Shown here piece after piece: positions 43,256 through 51,797 of a stretch of DNA of 56,587 nucleotides; the first letter of the stretch is position 1; each line of letters starts with the position of its first letter. The translations under genes and the position numbers were made by a program. The notes under the pieces were generated by a model. That model saw only the letters and a program-made list of their open reading frames with translations. It had not been told where the DNA came from and did not search any database. Origin of the DNA: Ruegeria sp. Ofav3-42 (lineage in GTDB: Bacteria > Pseudomonadota > Alphaproteobacteria > Rhodobacterales > Rhodobacteraceae); the NCBI RefSeq assembly GCF_022347725.1, contig NZ_JAKRGB010000022.1, positions 1 through 56,587 of the forward strand, read 5' to 3'.

Positions 43256-44397
43256 TGGTTCGTTCCCTCATAGCGTTGCTTCTGGCGGGTGGCCTCTGTT
43301 CCCCGATCATCCCGCCCGCACCCGCTTTTGCTGATGGCGGCAAACTCCTGAAGGCGTTGGGTGAAGCCCGAGGAGGAGACACGATCCGGTTGCCTGCTGG
43401 TGATTACGGGGATGTCGTGTTGTCGAACCTCGATTTTTCGGAACCCGTGCAGATCAGGTCAGCCGATCCCGAACGCGCAGCGCGCTTCCGGTCTCTGCGT
43501 ATCGACAATGTGCGCGGATTGAAGATTGACGGCATCACGGTTGCCCATCCAGGGAACGGGGCGGCGGCATCCAAGATCGTCTCGATTGAAAACAGCCGTC
43601 AGGTGGCCCTTCTGAATTCCGAAGTCCACGGTCTGGAAGACAAGGACTACTTCGGTCATTACGGAATTCACGCTGACGGCAACACCGATATCAGAATCAG
43701 CGGCAACTATGTCCATGATGTCAAAAACGGCTTTGTCATCTATCCCAACCAGGGGATCGAGATTTCCGGGAACTACGTCGATTACATCGGAAGCGACGGG
43801 TTCAAGTTCATCGGGATTACTGACTTCCTGATCGAGAACAACACACAGGGTGGCCACGTTTACCCGCTTGCCGGCGCTGGCTGGCATCTGGACTTCATGC
43901 AGTTTCAGGGTGCGGGATCATCGGATGGGATTGTTCGCGGCAACGTGTTCCTTGCCAAAACCGATGCTGCTGTGCAGGGCATCTTCATGAAAGGTGCGGC
44001 TTTCAACGATATCCTGATCGAGCAGAACATCATTGCCACCGGCATGTTCAACGGGATTGTGGTAAATGGTGACCCGGGCACTTCGGGGATGAATGTCCGC
44101 GACAACACCCTGATCAATATTCCGGACATCGTCCACAAGGCGACGATCGTCCGTGTTGGGGAAGGATCGGTTGTTTCGGTCACCGGCAACTTAATGGGCC
44201 ATGAAAAGGGCCAGCTTATAGACGGAAACTTGTTGTTGCAGGTCAAACACCGTGGTCAGCCCTATCATTACAATACGGTTTTCGCGAAGGGGCTGCCCCG
44301 TCTTGGTATGGTGATCGGTGACTTAATACCAGTCAAAGGCGGCCCCGCCGAGGGGTTTGGAGCCTACGCGCGCCTAAGGGAACTATTGAGCCCGTAA
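43255..44397 (+). CDS. Secreted right-handed beta-helix protein
   Basis: A 380-residue protein. The hydrophobic N-terminal segment (VRSLIALLLAGGLCSPIIPPAPAFA) is a signal peptide. It is followed by parallel beta-helix coils with repeated patterns such as DIRISGNYVHDVKNGFVIYP, GIEISGNYVDYIGSDGF and FLIENNTQGG. NosD/pectin-lyase-like folds of this kind often act on or bind polysaccharides (lyase, epimerase or binding protein), but I see no assignable catalytic set. It overlaps the polymerase stop by 1 nt, so its job is tied to EPS. A close paralogue at 45284 lacks the signal peptide and carries extra modules. Confidence 0.82.
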   Translation: MVRSLIALLLAGGLCSPIIPPAPAFADGGKLLKALGEARGGDTIRLPAGDYGDVVLSNLDFSEPVQIRSADPERAARFRSLRIDNVRGLKIDGITVAHPGNGAAASKIVSIENSRQVALLNSEVHGLEDKDYFGHYGIHADGNTDIRISGNYVHDVKNGFVIYPNQGIEISGNYVDYIGSDGFKFIGITDFLIENNTQGGHVYPLAGAGWHLDFMQFQGAGSSDGIVRGNVFLAKTDAAVQGIFMKGAAFNDILIEQNIIATGMFNGIVVNGDPGTSGMNVRDNTLINIPDIVHKATIVRVGEGSVVSVTGNLMGHEKGQLIDGNLLLQVKHRGQPYHYNTVFAKGLPRLGMVIGDLIPVKGGPAEGFGAYARLRELLSP

Positions 44398-45283
44398 GTG
44401 CTCTGAAGCCGAAATCCCGGCCAGTTGTGAACAGAATTTTTCGCAGCGAATCCCCAGCTGAGAGAAGGGGGAGGGCAATGAAGGTATCAGGATTTGCAGG
44501 CGCGCAGACAGCGGTCTGCTTCATCGCGTGGGCTATTGTTTCAGGTCGTTATATATTTATTCTGAAGAAAACAAACTGCAATAGAATCAATCGCATAAGT
44601 GATTAATGAATTGCAGAGGAATTGACCTGAATCCAACCCGAAAATGGGTGCAATCCTGTTGTCAGAGTTGGTTTGAAAGGGCCGTTTACCAGGGATTGGA
44701 GGGTTTTCAATCAGGCGTAGCGGCAATGAATTGAGTTTCTCGTCAGATTTATTCTTGGGTCTTTCCTAAAAATTTTTACTCGAGGATGGCAATTTTTTGC
44801 CAACTGGCACCTTACCTAGGGTAAGCTTTCGATATTTAGTGCGTAACTTCATGGAAAATAATAATATTTTGTATTTTGTATTTCTTCTAAAAAAGGCCTT
44901 TGCGGCCGCCTCAGCCTAAATCATACAGGATATTCAAAAGCGTCATGCGGGAATAATGCCGACATTATTTGTGCCGCTTGATAGCGAAAGTTCTACAAAG
45001 TAGTAGATTATTCGACGTCAATAAATAACCACAAAAATAACACACTCACGAGGCCGGTTAATCTCGAAAAGACCACATAAATAACACACTTGCAGGTCAG
45101 CGTGACCGACAAGTCAAGTGTGAGTATCTGCATTTTGGCGTCTGAACATAGCGTCAAATGCCTGTCCTGTGCCGTGGGACTAAAGGGATGATCCGCGGCG
45201 CGCTGATTAAAGAGTTTCCAACCGCAACCACTCACGGCGGCATCATTGTTTGCCGCATGAAGCCAAAATGAGGCACTATCATA
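44398..45283. other. AT-rich intergenic region with a paired direct repeat
   Basis: This 886-bp gap has no supported gene and becomes very AT-rich (about 44770-45080). It contains two near-identical 18-mers (45029-45046 and 45073-45090) upstream of the second beta-helix gene. It is probably a large promoter and regulatory region. Confidence 0.5.
45029..45090. repeat. Two direct 18-bp repeats 44 bp apart (candidate activator sites)
   Basis: CCACAAAAATAACACACT (45029-45046) and CCACATAAATAACACACT (45073-45090) differ at one position. Their start-to-start distance of 44 bp is close to four helical turns, placing both on one face of the DNA. They lie about 200 bp upstream of the beta-helix/LamG gene. 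Confidence 0.6.
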
Positions 45284-47683
45284 ATGGCAACCATCAACGT
45301 ATCAAACGCGTCACAGCTTTTGTCGGCCCTTTCTTCTGCTCAGGGCGGAGACACGATCGTTCTTGCATCCGGAAACTATGGTTCCGTTGATCTCAAGAAC
45401 CTCAGCTACAACAGCATGGTCACTGTCAAATCGGCAAACCCGGATAAACCGGCGTTTTTCTCGAACCTTGACGTCGACAACGTCAGCCACTTGCGGATTG
45501 ACAGCATCGAGGTCGGAGACAGCGGGAATGGCAGTCAGGCATCCAGGGTTGTTTCGATCACGAACAGTGACAACGTGGAATTTCTGAATTCCGAAGTCCA
45601 TGGCCTGGAAGACAATGATTACTTCGGCCACTACGGGATTTATGCCAACGGCAACACCGACATCAAGATCAGCGGCAACTATGTCCATGATGTCAAAAAC
45701 GGCCTTGTCATCTATCCCAACCAGGGGATCGAGATTTCCGACAACTACGTCGATTATATCGGAAGCGACGCGTTCAAGTTCATCGGGATTACCGACTTCC
45801 TGATCGAGAACAACACAGGCGGTGGCCACGTTTACCCGCTTGAGGGTGCTGGCTGGCACCTGGACTTCATGCAGTTCCAGGGTACCGGATCGTCGGACGG
45901 GGTTGTTCGTGGCAACGTGTTTCTTGCCCAAACCGATGCGGCTGCAGGGTCGCAAGGGATTTTTATGAAGGGCGGAACCTTCAACAACATCCTGATCGAA
46001 CAGAACATCATCGCCACTGGCATGTTTAACGGCATCAAGGTGGACAGCACCGGTGGATCGTCTGGTATCGTCATGCGTGACAATACTCTGGTCAACATTC
46101 CCGACACCATTCACAAGGCGACAACCGTCATCGGTGCGAATTCCAGTTCGGGGAACTTAGTCACTTCGTACACCCAGGCAGTTGGGTCGGATTTTCAGGC
46201 TGATACGGACAATTACAGCCAGATTTTTCAAGGCGACATCCGTCTTGGTCTGACGCTGGAGGACCTGCGCCCCGTCGACGGCGGCGCTGCTGAACAATTT
46301 GGTGCAACTGAACGGCTTGCAGAACTGCTTGACGGCACCTCCTATGTCCCCGAGCCAGCTCCGGTTGAACCTGAACCGGTAGACCCGGCACCGGTAGACC
46401 CGGTAGACCCGGCGCCGGAAGAACCTGCACCGGTTGATCCCGAGCCGACCGTTCCGGATACCGGCGGAAACGTGCCCGACAAGCTTGAGGGCACCGCCTT
46501 CAGCATGCTGGGCACGCAGGAATTCAGCGGCTCCAAGAGCGATGTGGTCGAGATTGCCCACACCAACGATCTGGCGCTGGATACCGGGACTATCTCGCTC
46601 AGCTTCAATGCCGATACTGTTTCGGGCCGGTATGGTCTGCTGACCAAGGACGCCAGCTATTATGCGGGCGGTGGCAATCACCTAGCTGTCTATATCGACA
46701 AGGGCTCGCTGGTCGTGCGCTTCCAGGACGGCTCCGGCGACGAAATCGTTCGTATCCCCGGGATTAATGCGAACCAGGACTACGACCTGCAACTCACTTT
46801 CGGTGACAACGAGGTCGGAGTTTGGCTGAATGGCCAGCAGGTACATACTGCTGAATTCTCGATGACCCTGGCTGACAACGTCGAACATCTGCAGATTGGC
46901 GGGCTTGGCTGGGGCAGCGCCTCGGGCAGTGCGGGCTTTAGCAATGCGTTTGATGGCACAATTTCCGACGTTGTAATCGTCGAAGGGAAATGGTCGCCTG
47001 AGCAAATGCAGGAACTCATCTACGGTTCTCAGCCGCTTCCTGAGGCCCCGGTTACTGAACCGGAAGCGCCTGTTACCGAGCCGGAAACACCCGTGACCGA
47101 GCCGGAAGCACCTGTTACCGAGCCAGAAGCACCTTCGGACGGCACAGCCAAAACTGTCTTCGAAGAAGGCGAGGCTGAGTTCAACGGCAAGACAGGAAGC
47201 ATCATCAACCATGACCACGATCAGGCGCTGGAACTGGAGGAAGGCTCAATCGCCTTCACCTTCAACGCAGATGATCTGAACGGTCGCCAGGGCTTGCTGT
47301 CCAAGGATGCCAAGAACTACGACGGTGGGGATCACCTGTCTGTTATGCTGGAGGGTGACGACCTGGTTCTGCGCTTCCAGGATGCCGAGACAAAAAGCGA
47401 TGCGTATATGCGGGTCGAAGGCATCAAGGCCAATCAGGACTATGATGTTCAGGTTTGGTTCGATGGTGAAGAGATCGGTCTGTCGCTGAATGGCGAACTG
47501 GTGGAAACGCAGGAATTTGATTTTGACCTGACCGCGAACCAGCAGACTCTGCAGATTGGTGGTCTGGGTTGGAGCAGTTCCAACGGTGGCGACTCTGTCA
47601 GAAATGCCTTCAATGGCACGGTGTCCGATGTTCAGATCGTGGACGAAGCGCTACATGTCGAAACCTTCGATCTGCTAGCCTGA
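45284..47683 (+). CDS. Beta-helix protein with two LamG-type domains (type I secretion candidate)
   Basis: A 799-residue modular protein. Residues 1 to about 350 are a parallel beta-helix closely matching the protein at 43255. A proline-rich linker (about 356-395, PVDPAPVDP-like) leads to a concanavalin/LamG domain (about 405-580). A second linker of four EAPVTEP-type heptads (about 587-620) leads to a second LamG domain (about 625-799). There is no signal peptide; the C-terminus ends VETFDLLA, an acidic-hydrophobic end of the type I secretion kind also seen at the end of the repeat protein at 54330. It may bind or modify the EPS outside the cell. GAGG lies about 12 nt before the ATG. Confidence 0.85.
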   Translation: MATINVSNASQLLSALSSAQGGDTIVLASGNYGSVDLKNLSYNSMVTVKSANPDKPAFFSNLDVDNVSHLRIDSIEVGDSGNGSQASRVVSITNSDNVEFLNSEVHGLEDNDYFGHYGIYANGNTDIKISGNYVHDVKNGLVIYPNQGIEISDNYVDYIGSDAFKFIGITDFLIENNTGGGHVYPLEGAGWHLDFMQFQGTGSSDGVVRGNVFLAQTDAAAGSQGIFMKGGTFNNILIEQNIIATGMFNGIKVDSTGGSSGIVMRDNTLVNIPDTIHKATTVIGANSSSGNLVTSYTQAVGSDFQADTDNYSQIFQGDIRLGLTLEDLRPVDGGAAEQFGATERLAELLDGTSYVPEPAPVEPEPVDPAPVDPVDPAPEEPAPVDPEPTVPDTGGNVPDKLEGTAFSMLGTQEFSGSKSDVVEIAHTNDLALDTGTISLSFNADTVSGRYGLLTKDASYYAGGGNHLAVYIDKGSLVVRFQDGSGDEIVRIPGINANQDYDLQLTFGDNEVGVWLNGQQVHTAEFSMTLADNVEHLQIGGLGWGSASGSAGFSNAFDGTISDVVIVEGKWSPEQMQELIYGSQPLPEAPVTEPEAPVTEPETPVTEPEAPVTEPEAPSDGTAKTVFEEGEAEFNGKTGSIINHDHDQALELEEGSIAFTFNADDLNGRQGLLSKDAKNYDGGDHLSVMLEGDDLVLRFQDAETKSDAYMRVEGIKANQDYDVQVWFDGEEIGLSLNGELVETQEFDFDLTANQQTLQIGGLGWSSSNGGDSVRNAFNGTVSDVQIVDEALHVETFDLLA

Positions 47684-47711
47684 TACCGCACACATACGTG
47701 CTTTAAAACAT

Positions 47712-47745
47712 ACAAGCCGCCAGAGGTTTTCTGGCGGCTTGTTTT
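47712..47745 (+). terminator. Strong rho-independent terminator, possibly bidirectional
   Basis: ACAAGCCGCCAG (47712-47723) and CTGGCGGCTTGT (47731-47742) form a perfect 12-bp stem with a 7-nt loop, followed by TTT. The upstream side carries AAAACA, so it may also stop the convergent methyltransferase operon. Confidence 0.88.
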
Positions 47746-47852
47746 GGTCAGGCGGGCAGACAATTTCCGGAATTCGCCCCGGACATCTCAGGCTGCCCCA
47801 AATAGGGTCGTGTTCCGGAATTTTCGGGGCATACTGGTTGTTCTGTGTCTTT

Positions 47853-48494
47853 TTATCCCAGCCGCAGCTTTCGGGCATAGAAAGCTTCGGCCAGCGCGTC
47901 CGGCGCATTGCATTCCAGACCACGCAGCCGCATCAGGCCGCGAAAAGTCAGGTCATCAAACCAGTGCTTGCCCGCCTGCGATGCGAAACACTCCATCAGC
48001 AATGCGATCTTGGCGTCGGTATCTGCGGTAGAGGCGGGGACGAAGACGTTGGGTGCGCCCATGCCGCCATCCCATTTCGGGATCTCGTATTCCAGGATCA
48101 AATGATCGCGAAACGTGTTCCAGGTCAGTTCCGACAGGATGCGATGATCCTGATGCAGATCCTGCTTGTACTGGGTCAGGATCAGGTCGGGATCGTGGGC
48201 TTTCAGCGTTTCCAGAAACGCCTTCACCTCGGCCCACTGATGCGGAAAATGGCCGTCGCGAAAATCCTTCAGAATGATCTCGGATGAACCCGCGCCGTCC
48301 AGAAAGCGTTCGGCGCTGGTCCGGGCCTCTTCGCCGCGAACACCTGAGGCGGCACAGACCACCCAGACAATATGAGCGCCCGGATTGTCACGGATAAGCC
48401 GTAAGACGGTCGCGCCGGCACCGATTTCGATATCGTCGCTATGGGCGCCGAGGCACAGCACCGTGCCGAGTTTCCCAAGACCTAATCCACGCAT
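47853..48494 (-). CDS. PIG-L/LmbE-family deacetylase
   Basis: A 213-residue zinc-dependent deacetylase. The metal-binding AHSDDIEIGAG motif (about residues 17-27) and the LHQDHR motif (about 113-118) are intact. Family members remove acetyl groups from N-acetylglucosamine-containing compounds. As the last gene of a six-gene operon (4 bp after the nucleotidyltransferase) it probably deacetylates the sugar or glycan made by the operon. The start at ATG 48494 follows the previous stop directly. Confidence 0.87.
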   Translation of the reverse strand: MRGLGLGKLGTVLCLGAHSDDIEIGAGATVLRLIRDNPGAHIVWVVCAASGVRGEEARTSAERFLDGAGSSEIILKDFRDGHFPHQWAEVKAFLETLKAHDPDLILTQYKQDLHQDHRILSELTWNTFRDHLILEYEIPKWDGGMGAPNVFVPASTADTDAKIALLMECFASQAGKHWFDDLTFRGLMRLRGLECNAPDALAEAFYARKLRLG

Positions 48495-48498
48495 TGTC

Positions 48499-49278
48499 TC
48501 AGTCGTCCTTCCAGACCTGCCAAGGCGTATTCCCAGCGGCTACACGATCATCCAGCGCCTGCTTTTCCTTGAACGTGTCCATGCAGGTCCAGAAGCTTTC
48601 ATGCTGATGCGCATAAAGCCGCTTTTTCTGAACCAGACGTTCGAACCCCTCGATCACCAGTTCCTCGCCTTCATGCAGATTGTCGAAAATCTCAGGTCGC
48701 AGGGCAAAATAACCGCCGTTCATCCACATGCCTGAATCTTTGATATCCGAGATCTGCGCCACTCGGCTGTCCCCACCGAAAGACACCAGGTGGAAGGAAT
48801 AAGGAGGCTTTACACAGCAGAAGCCTGCGACCGCATCAGTGGCGGAAAAGCCCTGGATCATCGCATCGAGATCAAGATCGGTCAGCGTATCGGCATAGTT
48901 GGCCAGAAACATCTCCTCGCCTTCCAGATGTTCGCGCACACGCAGAAGACGGCCGCCGATATTGGTGTTCTGACCGGTGTCGACAAAGGTAATGCGCCAG
49001 TCCTGAATGTCGCTTTGCAGCACGTCGATCTTGGCACCGCCATTTTCGAAGACGAAGTCGTTATTCACCCGCTCGTCATAGTCCAGGAAGAACTGTTTGA
49101 TCGTTTCGCCTTTGTAGCCAAGGCAGATGATGAAATCCTTGTGCCCGTAAGACGCATAATACTTCATGATGTGCCACAGGATCGGACGCCCGCCCACCGG
49201 CACCAGCGGTTTGGGGATCTGATCGGAATAATCCCGCAGCCGGGTTCCCTGACCCCCACAGAACAAAACGACTTTCAT
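48499..49278 (-). CDS. rfbF: Glucose-1-phosphate cytidylyltransferase-like nucleotidyltransferase (RfbF family)
   Basis: A 259-residue sugar-1-phosphate nucleotidyltransferase. The N-terminal signature is VVLFCGGQGTRLRDYSDQIPKPLVPVGG. Other conserved segments are LGYKGETIKQFFLDY, VDTGQNTNIGGRL, LANYADTLTDLDL and the C-terminal FWTCMDTFKEK. These match RfbF, which makes CDP-glucose from glucose-1-phosphate and CTP. CDP-glucose is the entry point to 3,6-dideoxy and branched-chain sugars, but the usual next enzyme (CDP-glucose 4,6-dehydratase) is not in this window. AAGGA sits 9 nt upstream of the ATG. Confidence 0.87.
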   Translation of the reverse strand: MKVVLFCGGQGTRLRDYSDQIPKPLVPVGGRPILWHIMKYYASYGHKDFIICLGYKGETIKQFFLDYDERVNNDFVFENGGAKIDVLQSDIQDWRITFVDTGQNTNIGGRLLRVREHLEGEEMFLANYADTLTDLDLDAMIQGFSATDAVAGFCCVKPPYSFHLVSFGGDSRVAQISDIKDSGMWMNGGYFALRPEIFDNLHEGEELVIEGFERLVQKKRLYAHQHESFWTCMDTFKEKQALDDRVAAGNTPWQVWKDD

Positions 49279-49299
49279 GGCTGATCCTTTTCCTTTTGT

Positions 49300-50571
49300 T
49301 CAGGCCCGCGCCCGAGCTTCCTGTGGTGCCAGCACCGTGGCTTCGGGGACAAAAACCACCAGTTCTGCACCCCATTCGGCGGTATAGGCCAGCTGTTCAG
49401 CGATCTCGTCACGGAAGTTCCAGGGCAGGATGACAATCACATCTGGTTTTGTCTCGGCGATCCGATCCGGGTGGTGAATTGGAATCCGGGAACCGGGCAG
49501 ATAGCGGCCCTGTTTGTAAGGATTGCGATCCACCGTATAGCTGATGAGATCGGTCTTGATCCCGCAATAGTTCAGGAAAGTGTTGCCTTTGCCGGGCGCA
49601 CCATAGGCGGCGATCTGTTTCCCCGCGCGCGCCGCAGCGATCAGGTATTCCAGCGCCTTGCGTTTGGTCTCACGAACCTGTTCGTCGAAAGAGGCATAGG
49701 TCTCCATCCGGTCCAGCCCTGCGGCCAGTTCCCGGTTGCGGAAAGCCACCAGACGATCCGTCACCGGTTTGGTGTCGTCTTCCTCGTGGCGACCGATGAT
49801 GCGCAGTGACCCGCCATGGGTGGATACCTCTTCGATATCGAACAGCCGGATGCCGTGATGGGCAAAGACCCGCTCTGCCGCAATCAGCGAGAAATAGCAG
49901 TAATGCTCGTGATAGACCTGATCGAACTGGTTGCCTTCCATGGTGGCCAGAAGATGCGGGAATTCGATCGTCATCACCGCACCGGGCTTCATCATGATCT
50001 TCAGTCCGGCCACGAAATCGTTCAGATCGGGTACCTGCGCCAATACGTTCTTGCCCAGGATCAGATCCGCCTGCCGCCCCTGCGCAACCAGCTTTTGGGC
50101 CGTCTCGGCGCCAAAGAACGCGACCTCGGTCGGAACGCCCTTGTCGATGGCGACCTGAGCCACGTTTTCCGCAGGTTCCACCCCATAGCAGGGGATGTCG
50201 AGCGCTACGAAATGCTGCAGCAGATAGCCGTCATTGCTGGCCACCTCGACCACCTGACTGTCAGAGCCCAGTTCGAAGCGATCCTTCATGTCGTGACAAT
50301 AGCGGCGCGCATGTTCCACCCAGCTGTCCGCATAGGATGAGAAATAGGCGTATTCGGTAAAGATTTCCTCGGCCGGGACGAACTCGTCCAGCTGGGCCAG
50401 ATGGCATTCGTGGCAGACGAAGGCATGAAGCGGATAGAAAGGCTCCATCTTTGAATAGTTCTCTTCGGCGACATAGCTTTCGCACAATGGCGACATGCCG
50501 AGATCGACCAGCGTATGTCTGAGGTCTGTGCCGCAAAACCGACAGGGGAAGGATCCGGTAGGAGCTGACAT
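49300..50571 (-). CDS. Zinc-finger sugar C-methyltransferase (NovU/TylCIII-like)
   Basis: A 423-residue SAM-dependent enzyme with the C-methyltransferase domain order. An N-terminal zinc-binding region (CRFCGTDL and FVCHECH) is followed by a Rossmann-type SAM domain with VVEVASNDGYLLQHF and GVEPAENVA. A C-terminal domain with AAYGAPGKGNTFLNYCGI and DRNPYKQGRYLPGSRIPI completes it. Such enzymes methylate carbon atoms of 4-keto nucleotide sugars. The ATG at 50571 is used because the conserved zinc motif follows closely; an in-frame TTG lies at 50595. Confidence 0.87.
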   Translation of the reverse strand: MSAPTGSFPCRFCGTDLRHTLVDLGMSPLCESYVAEENYSKMEPFYPLHAFVCHECHLAQLDEFVPAEEIFTEYAYFSSYADSWVEHARRYCHDMKDRFELGSDSQVVEVASNDGYLLQHFVALDIPCYGVEPAENVAQVAIDKGVPTEVAFFGAETAQKLVAQGRQADLILGKNVLAQVPDLNDFVAGLKIMMKPGAVMTIEFPHLLATMEGNQFDQVYHEHYCYFSLIAAERVFAHHGIRLFDIEEVSTHGGSLRIIGRHEEDDTKPVTDRLVAFRNRELAAGLDRMETYASFDEQVRETKRKALEYLIAAARAGKQIAAYGAPGKGNTFLNYCGIKTDLISYTVDRNPYKQGRYLPGSRIPIHHPDRIAETKPDVIVILPWNFRDEIAEQLAYTAEWGAELVVFVPEATVLAPQEARARA

Positions 50572-50606
50572 GCGGGGCCTTTCTTGTTGCTTCAATGCGT
50601 TTCGTA

Positions 50607-51797
50607 TCAGGAATTGATCAATTCAGGCGTAAGCCCAAGCTCTGCCAATTGTGCCGCTATCTCGTTACGGTAAATAGGATTCATCAACACGACAACATCG
50701 GGTGGATCTTCCGTCAGTGCCTGTGGCGAAATGATCTGCTGGCCGGTTCCGGCCAGATGTTTGCCCTGTTTGTGTGGGTTGATGTCGACCACGCGGGTGA
50801 TTGTGTCGCGATCCCCCAGCATATTGAGGAAGCCAACCGCCTTGGCGCCGGCCCCCCAGGCGACGGCCCGGCAGCCCTCGGCGCGCCATTGTGTTAGCCG
50901 GTCACGCCAGTCGGACATCTTGGTGTTCTGCGTTTCACCAAATGCCGCAACATCTGCCGCCAGCTGTCCGAGATTGCCGGTGTCGTTGCCCGGGTTGCCG
51001 GTATCTGTTCCCGCAACCCGTGCTTCGATTGTCAGAAATTGCTTTTCAAAGGTCTCTTCCACGCGCAGCACATCAAAGCCGCAGGCCGCAAAGGACCGGG
51101 TCAGGGATTCGACACTAAAATAGGAACAATGCTCATAAATCACGTCCCAGACCGAGCCTTGCCGGATGATCAGATCAGTATCCGGCACTTCGAAATAAAT
51201 CACTGTACGGTCCGGATCGGTAATTGAGCGCCGGATCATTCGCAGGAAATCATTCGGGGACGGGATGTGTTCATAGACAAAGCGCGAAGCCAGAAGATCG
51301 GCCTGCAGGCGGGCATGTTCTTCGCCATAATAGTCATTCGACCAGGTGATGCGGTCAGCGGCCGATGTGCTGACCCGCTCACCCTCGTAGGACGGGTCGA
51401 AGCCGTACCCGGTATTACCCCCGGCCTCGCAGAGCATGGCCAGAAAGTCGCCTTTGCCACAGCCGATATCGACCACCGTGCGCTGATGCAGCCCATAGGT
51501 GTCTACCAGACGATCGACCAGTTTTTGCGAATAGTTCTGGAAGGTTGGCGAGAAATGCAGCGAGTTGTCATATTGCTGATCGTATTCAATCCGGTCCGGA
51601 TCGAAGGACACATTCCAGATAAATCCGCAATCGGGGCAGAAGGCCAGATCGATATCTCCCCGACGGCAAGCGCGGGCGCTGTCCGCATCCGGCCACAGCA
51701 CGCCGATCAGCACGGGCTGGTCGGTCAACGAAAAGAACAGCGTGGCATGGGTCCCACCACAAACCGGACAGGCAGGCACAGAAGGTGTGGCGGTCAT
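50607..51797 (-). CDS. Class I SAM methyltransferase, C-methyltransferase-like
   Basis: A 396-residue protein with the same three-part layout: zinc cysteines (CPVCGG and LAFCPDCGF), a SAM-binding domain (VVDIGCGKGDFLAML, GYGFDPSYEG) and a C-terminal domain with AVAWGAGAKAVGFLNMLG and VVDINPHKQGKHLAGTG. It clearly resembles the next protein upstream (residue patterns aligned throughout), so the two are diverged duplicates. Its ATG overlaps that gene's stop by 4 nt (51794-51797). The substrate is probably a nucleotide-activated or lipid-linked sugar. Confidence 0.84.
   Translation of the reverse strand: MTATPSVPACPVCGGTHATLFFSLTDQPVLIGVLWPDADSARACRRGDIDLAFCPDCGFIWNVSFDPDRIEYDQQYDNSLHFSPTFQNYSQKLVDRLVDTYGLHQRTVVDIGCGKGDFLAMLCEAGGNTGYGFDPSYEGERVSTSAADRITWSNDYYGEEHARLQADLLASRFVYEHIPSPNDFLRMIRRSITDPDRTVIYFEVPDTDLIIRQGSVWDVIYEHCSYFSVESLTRSFAACGFDVLRVEETFEKQFLTIEARVAGTDTGNPGNDTGNLGQLAADVAAFGETQNTKMSDWRDRLTQWRAEGCRAVAWGAGAKAVGFLNMLGDRDTITRVVDINPHKQGKHLAGTGQQIISPQALTEDPPDVVVLMNPIYRNEIAAQLAELGLTPELINS

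Noticed and set aside
45311..46114. Antisense reading frame over the beta-helix region
   Set aside because: Mirror of the repetitive beta-helix coding sequence, without its own start signals.
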